From Microbacterium sp. VKM Ac-2870 (GTDB taxonomy: Bacteria > Actinomycetota > Actinomycetes > Actinomycetales > Microbacteriaceae), in the NCBI RefSeq assembly GCF_015350795.1, contig NZ_JADKSH010000002.1:372001-436000 (forward strand): a DNA stretch of 64,000 nt. The letters run 5' to 3'. Positions 17,145 to 24,732 of this stretch are shown piece after piece. Made by a program: the position numbers and the translations under genes. Each line of letters begins with the position of its first letter. Within the stretch, counting starts at the first letter, position 1. Under the pieces are notes generated by a model. It was not told the origin of the DNA. It saw only the letters and a program-made list of their open reading frames with translations, and searched no databases.

Positions 17145-18809
17145 TCAGGCGGCGGAGCTCTCTGCAGCGGACTGTGCCGCTGCTCGTGCGGAAGCCGCGT
17201 CATCGGCGGCGAGGGCAGCGGCGGCGATGCGCTCGGCATCCTCCCGTGTGTACTGCAGCAGCGACGCGCGCACGTCGGCCAGCGCGGTGGGCGCCATCGA
17301 CAGCGTCGTCGCGCCGAGGCCGACCAGCACGACGGCCAGCAGCGGGTCGGCCGCGGCCTCGCCGCAGATACCGACGGGCTTGCCGTTGGCCTTGCCACCG
17401 TCGGCGGTCATCTTGATCAGCTGCAGCACGGCCGGATGCCACGGGTCTTGATACGACGCGACCGAACCGAGCAGGCGGTCTGCGGCGAGCGTGTACTGGG
17501 TGAGGTCATTGGTGCCGATGGAGGCGAAGTCCGCGAGCTGCAGGATGCGCTTCGCCTGGATCGCCGACGAGGGCACCTCGACCATGACGCCGGCGGTCTT
17601 GATGCCGTACTCCTTGGCGAGCGTCACGAAGTAGTCGGCCTCTTCGACGGTGGCCACCATCGGCGCCATCACCCAGAGGTCGGCGTCGGTCGCGGCATCC
17701 GCATTGGCGAGGGCCGTCAACTGCTCACGCAGGATGTCCTCGCTCGCGCGGAGGGCGCGCAGGCCTCGCAGGCCCAGGGCCGGGTTGTCCTCGTGCGCGT
17801 CGTTGAGGAAGGCGAGGGGCTTGTCGGCGCCGGCGTCGAGCGCGCGGACGACGACCTTCTTGCCCGGGAACGCCTGCAGCAGCTCGGTGTACGACGCGGT
17901 CTGCTCGTCGACGGTCGGTGCCTGCGTGGCGGAGAGGAACAGGAACTCGGTGCGGAAGAGTCCCACACCCTCGGCACCGAGCTCGACGGCCTCGGCGGCG
18001 CCACCGGGCTTTCCGAGGTTGGCCAGCAGCGGAACGGCAGAGCCGTCCTTCAGTGCGCCCGGAGTGAGGGGGGCGGATGCTGCGGAGGCACGGGCCGCGG
18101 CGCGATTCTCGGCCTGAGCCAGCTCGTCAGCGGTCGGGTCGGTCGTCACCACGCCCTTGGCAGCGTCCACGATGACGGTCTGCCCATCGACGAGCTCCTT
18201 GGCGGCGGCGGCGCCGACGATCGCGACGATCGACTTCTCGCGGGCGAGGATCGCGGTGTGCGAGGTGGGGCCGCCGTCGGTGGTGACCAGAGCGAGCACC
18301 TGGTCCAGGTCGAGCAGAGCGGTGTCGGCGGGCGCGAGGTCCTTGGCCACGAGGACGAACGGGTGGCCCGGGTCGGGCACACCCGGGGCGGGCAGGCCGC
18401 GCAGGCGCGCGATCACGCGCTGGGCGACGTCGTCGAGGTCGGCGGCGCGCTCGCCCAGATAGCCGCCCATCGCAGCCAGGGTGTCGCGGAAGCTCGCGAA
18501 TGCGTCGTGCACGGCGAACTCACCGGTCTTGCCGGCGCCAACCCGCGTGGAGACCTCGGTGTCGAGCGTGGGGTCCTCGGCCATCATCGCCTGCGCCTCG
18601 AGCACCTCGCGGGCGAGGCCGCCGGCCTTGGCGCCGCGCTCCTCCAGCTCGCGGGCGACGGCCGCGACGGCCTCGCGCACACGGGCGAGCTCCTCGTCGG
18701 GCGTCAGCGTGCTGGCGGCATCGGACGGGGCAGGCAGCGGCTCGGCCATGCGGGCGACGGGTCCCTGGGCCACTCCCAGACCGATACCTACTCCACGCAG
18801 TTCACTCAT
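17145..18809 (-). CDS. ptsI: PTS enzyme I (phosphoenolpyruvate-protein phosphotransferase)
   Basis: General PTS enzyme that autophosphorylates from PEP and passes phosphate to HPr. At 554 residues it has the usual length. The active histidine is His184 in GGPTSHTAILAR. The PEP-binding barrel shows FRTEFLFL and, near the C-terminus, the FASIGTNDLTQY and PVGICGEAA segments. It lies inside the mannitol operon, 26 bp upstream of mtlA, rather than in a separate pts locus. Expression of the general PTS is therefore probably tied to mannitol control, unless further promoters exist. Confidence 0.95.
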   Translation of the reverse strand: MSELRGVGIGLGVAQGPVARMAEPLPAPSDAASTLTPDEELARVREAVAAVARELEERGAKAGGLAREVLEAQAMMAEDPTLDTEVSTRVGAGKTGEFAVHDAFASFRDTLAAMGGYLGERAADLDDVAQRVIARLRGLPAPGVPDPGHPFVLVAKDLAPADTALLDLDQVLALVTTDGGPTSHTAILAREKSIVAIVGAAAAKELVDGQTVIVDAAKGVVTTDPTADELAQAENRAAARASAASAPLTPGALKDGSAVPLLANLGKPGGAAEAVELGAEGVGLFRTEFLFLSATQAPTVDEQTASYTELLQAFPGKKVVVRALDAGADKPLAFLNDAHEDNPALGLRGLRALRASEDILREQLTALANADAATDADLWVMAPMVATVEEADYFVTLAKEYGIKTAGVMVEVPSSAIQAKRILQLADFASIGTNDLTQYTLAADRLLGSVASYQDPWHPAVLQLIKMTADGGKANGKPVGICGEAAADPLLAVVLVGLGATTLSMAPTALADVRASLLQYTREDAERIAAAALAADDAASARAAAQSAAESSAA

Positions 18810-18830
18810 CTTCGGGCTCTCTCTTTCGGT

Positions 18831-19106
18831 TCAGTTCTCGTCGTGGTCGGTCGTGAGCAGCTCGGCGAGGGTGTCGAGCACGCCATTCGCGTGCTCGCCC
18901 TCGGCGGTGAGGGTGACGTAGTCGCCCTTTTCCGCGCCCAGCGAGATGACGCCGAGGATGCTGGCGGCGTTCACAGCCGCTCCCGACCCCTTGGAGATGG
19001 TGATGGGAAGGCCGGACTCCTTCACCGCCTGCGCGAACAGCTTCGCGGGGCGAGCGTGCAGTCCATTCGACGATCCGATACGGATCGTTCGCGACACAGA
19101 GCTCAT
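18831..19106 (-). CDS. ptsH: Phosphocarrier protein HPr
   Basis: A 91-residue phosphocarrier between enzyme I and the sugar-specific IIA. The catalytic histidine is His17 in NGLHARPA. The ASILGVISLG segment contains the serine equivalent to the regulatory Ser46 of Gram-positive HPr. The start at 19106 follows GGAGAGGA on the minus strand and overlaps the stop of the preceding IIB gene as ATGA. A much longer frame in the same phase is arginine-rich shadow sequence and was ignored. Confidence 0.95.
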   Translation of the reverse strand: MSSVSRTIRIGSSNGLHARPAKLFAQAVKESGLPITISKGSGAAVNAASILGVISLGAEKGDYVTLTAEGEHANGVLDTLAELLTTDHDEN

Positions 19107-19447
19107 GCGGGGTTCCTCTCCGTCGGGGCGGGGTGTTCTCGGTCGGGGTCCAGTGCTTCGTCGATGAGCGCGAGCGTGCGCGTGCCGTCGACGTCTCGGT
19201 AGATGTCGGCGGGAAGCAGGATCACGTGCGCGAGGCGCGTCGCCGCGTCTCGTCGGATGCGGTCCAGGCTGCCGAGCAGGTGGGGTCCGACGAGCACGAT
19301 GTCTGCGGCATCGATGTCGATCGGGAGCGACTGCTCGGTGCCAGCGACGGCACTGAGCTGACGCCCGGCCGTCTGCGCAGCGTGTCTGACGCGCTGCGCG
19401 ACGAAAGTGCTCGACGCTCCCGCGCCGCACACAACGAGGATCCTCAT
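19103..19447 (-). CDS. Stand-alone PTS IIB-like protein
   Basis: The 114-residue protein looks like a lactose/cellobiose-fold IIB domain: it opens with MRILVVCGAGASSTF, where Cys7 is the expected phosphorylation site. It is first in the mantle of mannitol genes, before HPr and enzyme I, and lacks any cognate IIC of its own family here. It could serve a transporter elsewhere, or report phosphorylation state to MtlR. AAAGGAGG upstream of the ATG is one of the strongest ribosome-binding sites in the window and supports this start over a longer frame reaching 19663. Confidence 0.75.
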   Translation of the reverse strand: MRILVVCGAGASSTFVAQRVRHAAQTAGRQLSAVAGTEQSLPIDIDAADIVLVGPHLLGSLDRIRRDAATRLAHVILLPADIYRDVDGTRTLALIDEALDPDREHPAPTERNPA

Positions 19448-19468
19448 CGATCCGCCTCCTTTCCAGCC

Positions 19469-19497
19469 ATTCTTGTGAAAGCGCTGAGAGGCGACAA
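19469..19497 (-). promoter_or_regulatory. Promoter of the mannitol PTS operon
   Basis: On the minus strand TTGTCG (19497-19492) and AAGAAT (19474-19469) are separated by exactly 17 bp, a good -35/-10 pair. Transcription would start near 19462, about 15 nt before the IIB ATG. The MtlR-type dyad lies directly upstream of the -35, as expected for activation. Confidence 0.6.
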
Positions 19498-19500
19498 CCA

Positions 19501-19530
19501 CACCTGTTTCCGCGGGGGCGGAAACAGGTG
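19501..19530. promoter_or_regulatory. 13-bp perfect inverted repeat, probable MtlR operator
   Basis: CACCTGTTTCCGC (19501-19513) and GCGGAAACAGGTG (19518-19530) are perfect reverse complements around a GGGG spacer. The dyad covers about -39 to -68 of the PTS operon promoter and ends 26 bp before the divergent regulator's ATG. It can therefore be an activator site for the operon and an autoregulatory site for the regulator. Confidence 0.7.
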
Positions 19531-19556
19531 ACGGTGGGCGTGGTTGACTGGAAGAT

Positions 19557-21482
19557 ATGAGCAGAGCGCGCCAGGACAGGGTCATCGCGCTCCTCGCGCG
19601 AGAATCCGACTGGCTGACGGCCGGCGAGCTGGCGGACATCGTCGGGGTGACTCCCCGCAGCATCCGCAGCTACGTCACGGCGCTCAACGCCCGGGTGCCC
19701 CGGGGCACCGTCGTCGAATCGGGTCCGCTCGGCTATCGCGCAGGCGCCGACGCTCCGCTCGCCCTCCGCGCCGCCGTCGACAGTGCGACGCCGCGCGAGC
19801 GTGTGCATCGTTTGGTGCGAAGCCTGCTGTCGGGCCGGGATGGCGTGGACGTGTACGAGACGGCCGAGGAGTTCCACGTGAGCCCCGCCACCCTCGAGGG
19901 TGACCTCGCCCGCGTGCGTGCGCTTCTCGGTGACACCGAACTGACCCTGGAGCGCACCGGTTCGCGGGCGCGGTTGCGGGGCACCGAGATGGCGCAGCGG
20001 CGTCTGCTGAGCCGCCTGGCCCACGATGAAACCGATGATGGGGCGTTCGACCTCGGCGCGCTGCGCCGCAGCCTGGGAGCGGGCTCGATCGGAGAGGCCG
20101 TGTTCGGCCCGTTCAAGGCCGACCTCGTTTCGGGCCTGCGCGACCTCGGCTACTTCGTCAACGAGTTCGGCATCGGCGATGTCATGATGCACGTCGCCAT
20201 CACCGCCGATCGCGTCGCCCACGACCGCGCCCTGGAAGCGACCGCGGTCGACTCCTCGAGCGCAGCGCAGGAGGCGGTCGGCGATCTGCTCGACGTCCTG
20301 TGCCAGCGCCACCTCGGTCTGCGCCTGGGAGCGGGCGATCGCCGTCACCTCGCCGCACTGGTGCTCGGCCGCGTGGTCGCGCCCGGCCCGGGGGAGGCGG
20401 CGTCGGTCACGCGGGCGGGTCTGCAGCCCGATGTCGAGGCCGCGGTGCGCGATGTCGTGCACCGCGCGGCGTTCGAGTTCCTCGTCGACATCGAGCACGA
20501 CGATTTCGTCCTCCGGCTCGCGCTCCACGTGCAGAACCTGCGGCTGCGCGCGCAGGAGCAGGCATGGTCGCGAAACCCGCTCACCCGCTCGCTCAAGGCG
20601 ACGTACCCGATGATCTTCGATGTCGCGGTCTTCCTCGCCGACGGACTGCGCGGGCTGCTCGGCATCCCGATTCTCGACGACGAGATCGCCTACATCGCGA
20701 TGCACGTCGGCGGCCAGCTCGAACGAAGCCGACACGCCGGCACCGTCCTCACCGCCACGATCGTCTGCCCGGGGTACTACGAGCTGCACGAGTTGCTGCG
20801 CTCCAGCGTCGACCGCTCGCTCGGTCAAGCCGTCGATGTCGTCGGCGTCGATACCCGCGCCGACCCGGATTGGGACGCGATCGACACCGACCTCATCCTC
20901 ACGACGATCGATCCGCCGTTCGCCGGCGACGGTATCGTCCGCATCCAGCCGTTCCTGACCGAATCGGACATCGAACGGGTGCAGGCGGCGGCGGGGCGTG
21001 TGCGTCGGGGGCGCCGCCTCGCGCGGTTGCGCGAGGAGTTGGGGCGCTATTTCTCCGCCGACGCCTTCATCGGCCGCGTCGCGGCGGATGCCGACGAAGA
21101 AAGCGTCATCCGGGATCTCGGTGCCCGCCTGGTGGCGCAGGGAGTGATCGACGACGACTATGTCGAGCGCACGCTCGAGCGCGAGCGGCTGTCATCGACC
21201 GCCTTCACCGATGCGCTCGCCGTGCCGCACGCGATCGGGATGACCGCGACCCGGACATCCATCGCGGTGGGCATCGCCGACCCGTCTATGAGCTGGGGTG
21301 ACGGACGCGTGCAGGTGATCGCGATGGTCGCCTTCTCGGAGAGCGACCGCGAAGCGTTTCAGACCGTGTTCGAGCAGCTGGTCGAGGTGTTCAGCGAACG
21401 CGACAGCGTGCAGCGGATCGTCCGCCGCGGCACCTCCTTCGGTCCGTTCCTGGACGAACTCGCCGCCGTCGTCGACGGCTGA
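19557..21482 (+). CDS. mtlR: MtlR-type PRD-containing transcriptional activator
   Basis: The 641-residue regulator is divergent from the mannitol operon. Domains in order: an N-terminal helix-turn-helix (about residues 5-50, LTAGELADIVGVTPRSIRSY), two PTS regulation domains with conserved histidines (for example VMMHVAITADRVAHD and the later AYIAMHVGGQLERS), a IIB-like domain around IVCPGYYEL, and a C-terminal IIA domain with VPHAIGM. In this family phosphorylation by HPr and the mannitol IIB adjusts activity, so the operon would respond to mannitol flux. It ends 5 bp before the convergent acetyltransferase stop. The gene symbol is assigned by architecture and neighbours. Confidence 0.88.
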   Translation: MSRARQDRVIALLARESDWLTAGELADIVGVTPRSIRSYVTALNARVPRGTVVESGPLGYRAGADAPLALRAAVDSATPRERVHRLVRSLLSGRDGVDVYETAEEFHVSPATLEGDLARVRALLGDTELTLERTGSRARLRGTEMAQRRLLSRLAHDETDDGAFDLGALRRSLGAGSIGEAVFGPFKADLVSGLRDLGYFVNEFGIGDVMMHVAITADRVAHDRALEATAVDSSSAAQEAVGDLLDVLCQRHLGLRLGAGDRRHLAALVLGRVVAPGPGEAASVTRAGLQPDVEAAVRDVVHRAAFEFLVDIEHDDFVLRLALHVQNLRLRAQEQAWSRNPLTRSLKATYPMIFDVAVFLADGLRGLLGIPILDDEIAYIAMHVGGQLERSRHAGTVLTATIVCPGYYELHELLRSSVDRSLGQAVDVVGVDTRADPDWDAIDTDLILTTIDPPFAGDGIVRIQPFLTESDIERVQAAAGRVRRGRRLARLREELGRYFSADAFIGRVAADADEESVIRDLGARLVAQGVIDDDYVERTLERERLSSTAFTDALAVPHAIGMTATRTSIAVGIADPSMSWGDGRVQVIAMVAFSESDREAFQTVFEQLVEVFSERDSVQRIVRRGTSFGPFLDELAAVVDG

Positions 21483-21487
21483 CGTTC

Positions 21488-22054
21488 TCAGCCGAGCCGC
21501 GACTGAAGCCCGAGCTTCACGGCGGGCCACTCATGGGGGAGGACCGAGTACACGACGGTGTCGCGGAGCGTCCCGTCGGGACCGACGCGGTGGTTGCGCA
21601 GCACGCCGTCCTGTTTCGCGCCGAGGCGCTCGATCGCCGCCCGCGACTGCCGGTTGTGCCAGTGTGTGCAGAACTGCACCGCGATCACGCCGCACTCCTC
21701 GAACGCGTGTGTGAGGAGCAGGAGCTTCGCCGCCGTGTTCACGGGGGTGCGCTGCACGGTCGGCGACAGCCACGTGTACCCGATCTCGACGCGGGGACTG
21801 GCGCTGTCGATCGTGCAGAACGTGGTCATGCCGACGGCGACCTCCCCGACGATGACCGCGAACGGGTTCATCCGTCCGGCATCCCTCTCGGCGAGCCGAT
21901 GCGCGATCTCCGCGGCGGCGTCCGTCGGAACGGACGTGTACCAGGCGTACTCCAACCCGTCCCGCGCGCGCTGCAACTCGACGGCGTGGTCGGCGCGCAA
22001 GGGCTCCAGCCGCACGTGGGTGTTCTCGAGCACGACCGCATCCGTCAACAACAC
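21488..22054 (-). CDS. GNAT-family N-acetyltransferase (RimJ/RimL-like)
   Basis: A 188-residue acetyltransferase. VRLEPLRADHAVELQRAR near the N-terminus, VEIGYTWLSPTVQRTPVNTA (the acetyl-CoA-binding core) and a C-terminal VQFCTHWHNRQSRAAIERLG place it among RimJ/RimL-type GNATs that acetylate protein N-termini or small amines. The substrate cannot be predicted. The start is a GTG at 22054, preceded by TAGGCT at 6 nt, so the mRNA is probably leaderless. Convergent with the PTS regulator. Confidence 0.88.
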   Translation of the reverse strand: MLLTDAVVLENTHVRLEPLRADHAVELQRARDGLEYAWYTSVPTDAAAEIAHRLAERDAGRMNPFAVIVGEVAVGMTTFCTIDSASPRVEIGYTWLSPTVQRTPVNTAAKLLLLTHAFEECGVIAVQFCTHWHNRQSRAAIERLGAKQDGVLRNHRVGPDGTLRDTVVYSVLPHEWPAVKLGLQSRLG

Positions 22055-22060
22055 GCTCCG

Positions 22061-22066
22061 AGCCTA
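22061..22066 (-). promoter_or_regulatory. Leaderless -10 for the GNAT gene
   Basis: TAGGCT on the minus strand ends 6 nt before the GTG at 22054, with no Shine-Dalgarno sequence. Confidence 0.5.
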
Positions 22067-22107
22067 GGCGCTGCCGCGCGTCGCGAGGACGAAGGCGTGG
22101 GGGCAGT

Positions 22108-23796
22108 TCAGGCGGGGGTCATCAGGGCGCGGGTAGCGGCATCCAGCGCCGCCAGGCGTCGCTCGGCGTCGGCGGCGGATTCGCCGCGGACATCGAGGTA
22201 GGCCTTCAGCTTGGGCTCGGTGCCGCTGGGGCGCACGATGAGCCGCGACCCGTCATCGAGCCACAGCCGCAGCACATCGCCCGGCGGGAACCCGTCGACG
22301 CCCGTCATCAGGTCGTCGATCCGCACCACCGCCGTGCCGCCCAACTGGGTCGGCGGTGCCGCCCGCAGCCCCGCCATGATGTCGGAGATCACCGACAGGT
22401 CCTCGACCCGCAGCGACACCTGGCCCGACGCGAAGAAACCGAATGTGTCCTGGAACTGCCGCAGCAGGTCGGCGAGTCCTTCGCCGCGCTCCCGTGCCTC
22501 GGCGATCATGCCGAGAATCGCCACCGCCGCCGAGATGCCGTCCTTGTCGCGCACGGTCTCGGGGTTGACGAGGTAGCCGAGCGCCTCCTCGAAGCCGTAC
22601 AGGATGCCGGGGGCACGCGAGATCCACTTGAAGCCCGTCAGCGTCGCGTGAAAGTCCAACCCGTAGTGCTCGGCGACCGTCTGCAAGCCGGGGGAGGAGA
22701 CGAGCGAGCACGCCAGCGAGCCGGCCGTGCCGCGTTCGGCGGCCCGGGCCGCGGCGCGCCACCCCAGCAGCAGGCCGATCTCGTTGCCGGTGAGCCGGCG
22801 CCAGCCGCCGTCGGCGGCGGCGTCGGGAAGAGCCACCGCGAGACGGTCGGCGTCGGGGTCGTTGGCGATGATGAACTCGGCATCCACCGCGCGTGCCGTC
22901 TCGAACGCGAGGTCCATCGCGCCGGGCTCTTCCGGGTTGGGGAACGCGACGGTCGGGAAGCGTCCGTCGGGGGCGATCTGCGCCTCGACGACGGTCGGCA
23001 ACGGATACCCCGCGAGCTCGAGGATCGATCGCAGGGTCTCGTAGCCGACGCCGTGCATCGCGGTGTAGACCCAGCTCATCCCGGCGGCGCCCGCCGTGGC
23101 GGGAGCGACCGCCGCGGTCGCGGCGACGTACGCCTGCACGACGGACTCGTCGGCGATCTCGTACTCGCCCCGGGCCAGCTCGGAAACGACCGTCGTGGCG
23201 GCCACGCGATCGATCTGAGCGGCGATCTCGGCGTCGGCGGGCGCGACGATCTGCGATCCGTCGTCGGCACCGCCCAGGTAGACCTTGTAGCCGTTGTCGT
23301 CCGGCGGGTTGTGCGACGCGGTCACCATGACGCCCGCGGCGGCACCGAGGTGGCGGACGGCGAAGGCCAGCACCGGCGTCGGCAGCAGCCGCGGCAGCAG
23401 CACCGCGCGAAGACCCGCCCCCGCGAACAGTTCGGCCGAATCGCGGGCGAACACGTCGGAGTTGCGCCGTCCGTCGTATCCGACCACGACCAGCGGCGTC
23501 TCACCGGGCGCTGACTTCTCGCGCAGGTATGCCGCGAATCCGGCGGCCGCCTGTGAGACGAGCACACGGTTCATCCGGTTGCTGCCCGCGCCCAGGCGCC
23601 CGCGCAGCCCCGCGGTGCCGAACTGCAGGCGCGCGCCGAAGCGGTCGGCGAGGTCGGCGGATGCCGCGGCGTCTCCTGCGGCGGCGGCGTCCAGCACGGC
23701 GGTGAGCTCCGCGCGGGTCACCTCGTCCGGGTCTTGCGCGAGCCAGGAGCGCGCCGCCGCGGTCAGGGCGTCCGCCGCGGCATCCGCCGTGCTCAC
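22108..23796 (-). CDS. Phosphosugar mutase (phosphoglucomutase/phosphomannomutase family)
   Basis: This alpha-D-phosphohexomutase of 562 residues interconverts sugar 1- and 6-phosphates, or (deoxy)ribose 1- and 5-phosphates. The phosphoserine is Ser161 in TASHNPPDDNGYKVY. DPDADRLA in the middle binds the metal, and RPSGTEPK near the C-terminus binds the substrate phosphate. It overlaps the purine nucleoside phosphorylase stop by 4 bp. That link suggests ribose-1-phosphate released by phosphorolysis may be a physiological substrate, besides glucose or mannose phosphate. Confidence 0.9.
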   Translation of the reverse strand: MSTADAAADALTAAARSWLAQDPDEVTRAELTAVLDAAAAGDAAASADLADRFGARLQFGTAGLRGRLGAGSNRMNRVLVSQAAAGFAAYLREKSAPGETPLVVVGYDGRRNSDVFARDSAELFAGAGLRAVLLPRLLPTPVLAFAVRHLGAAAGVMVTASHNPPDDNGYKVYLGGADDGSQIVAPADAEIAAQIDRVAATTVVSELARGEYEIADESVVQAYVAATAAVAPATAGAAGMSWVYTAMHGVGYETLRSILELAGYPLPTVVEAQIAPDGRFPTVAFPNPEEPGAMDLAFETARAVDAEFIIANDPDADRLAVALPDAAADGGWRRLTGNEIGLLLGWRAAARAAERGTAGSLACSLVSSPGLQTVAEHYGLDFHATLTGFKWISRAPGILYGFEEALGYLVNPETVRDKDGISAAVAILGMIAEARERGEGLADLLRQFQDTFGFFASGQVSLRVEDLSVISDIMAGLRAAPPTQLGGTAVVRIDDLMTGVDGFPPGDVLRLWLDDGSRLIVRPSGTEPKLKAYLDVRGESAADAERRLAALDAATRALMTPA

Positions 23797-24626
23797 AGCT
23801 GGCCGATCACGCGCGCGAGCAGCGCCGAGATGACCGGCTCGGCGCTCTGGCCGGCCTCGATGACCTCGGCGTGACTCAACGGCGTCTTCTGGATGCCCGC
23901 GGCGAGGTTGGTGATGAGCGAGAAGCCGAGGATCTCCATGCCGGCCTGCCGCGCGGCGATCGCCTCGAGCGCCGTCGACATTCCGACGATGTGACCGCCG
24001 ATGGCCTTCGCCATCTGTACTTCGGCGGGCGTCTCATAGTGTGGGCCGCGGAACTGGCAGTACACGCCCTCATCGAGGGTCGGATCGACCGACCGGGCGA
24101 TGCCGCGCAGACGCGACGAGTACAGATCGGTGAGGTCGATGAAGGTCGCGCCCTCCAGCGGGGAGTCGGCGGTCAGGTTGATGTGATCGCTGATGAGCAC
24201 GGGGGTGCCCGGCGTCCAGGTCTCCTTGATGCCGCCGGCGCCGTTGGTCAGCACCATCGTGGTGGCCCCGGTCGCGGCGGCCGTGCGTACGCTGTGCACG
24301 ACCCGGCGTACGCCGTGGTTCTCGTAGTAGTGGGTACGGGCACCGATGACGAGCACGCGCGTGCCGGTCGGCGTCAGGATGCTGCGCAGCGACCCGACGT
24401 GTCCGGCGAGCGCCGGGGCGCTGAACCCGGTGACCTCGGTGGCGGGAACGGTCGCGGTCGTCTCGCCGATGAGGTCGGCGGCCTTGCCCCATCCGCTGCC
24501 GAGGGTGAGGGCGATGTCGTGGTGCTCGACGCCGGTCAGGCGGGCGATGTCGCCCGCCGCCTGCGCGGCGACCTCGAACGGGTCGGCGGAGGGGTCGTCG
24601 AGCGGATTGCTGTTCATGTCGGACAT
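23793..24626 (-). CDS. Purine-nucleoside phosphorylase
   Basis: Phosphorolyses (deoxy)inosine and guanosine to base plus (deoxy)ribose-1-phosphate. The 277-residue sequence is the trimeric (PNP/MTAP class) type: LGSGWG near residue 43, ARTHYYENHG in the phosphate-binding region and LTNGAGGIKE. It completes purine salvage begun by the adenosine deaminase at 11404, although it is in another operon, with the phosphosugar mutase. The ATG at 24626 is preceded by TAGAGT at 6 nt, indicating a leaderless transcript. Confidence 0.93.
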   Translation of the reverse strand: MSDMNSNPLDDPSADPFEVAAQAAGDIARLTGVEHHDIALTLGSGWGKAADLIGETTATVPATEVTGFSAPALAGHVGSLRSILTPTGTRVLVIGARTHYYENHGVRRVVHSVRTAAATGATTMVLTNGAGGIKETWTPGTPVLISDHINLTADSPLEGATFIDLTDLYSSRLRGIARSVDPTLDEGVYCQFRGPHYETPAEVQMAKAIGGHIVGMSTALEAIAARQAGMEILGFSLITNLAAGIQKTPLSHAEVIEAGQSAEPVISALLARVIGQL

Positions 24627-24632
24627 GCTCCC

Positions 24633-24638
24633 ACTCTA
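24633..24638 (-). promoter_or_regulatory. Leaderless -10 for purine-nucleoside phosphorylase
   Basis: TAGAGT on the minus strand ends 6 nt before the ATG at 24626; no Shine-Dalgarno sequence. Confidence 0.55.
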
Positions 24639-24720
24639 GGAACCCCGGCGCCCCCGGGCCACTCGCGCCGCGCTTCGGGCGGACCGACGCGGCGCGACAC
24701 GGCCCGCCGTGTCGGCCTGA

Positions 24721-24726
24721 AAGAAT
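24721..24726 (+). promoter_or_regulatory. Possible leaderless -10 for lpdA
   Basis: AAGAAT ends 6 nt before the ATG at 24733. It departs from TANNNT at the first base. A GGAG only 2 nt from the ATG is too close to be an ordinary ribosome-binding site. Confidence 0.35.
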
Positions 24727-24732
24727 GGAGCA

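Noticed and set aside
15304..19202. Long plus-strand frames opposite the mannitol PTS genes
   Set aside because: They are antisense to mtlA, ptsI and ptsH, whose active-site motifs are intact on the minus strand.
22108..23796. Assignment as phosphomannomutase paired with manC for GDP-mannose
   Set aside because: It is 18 kb away and coupled to purine nucleoside phosphorylase; motifs do not separate PMM, PGM and phosphopentomutase-like activities, so the general name was kept.
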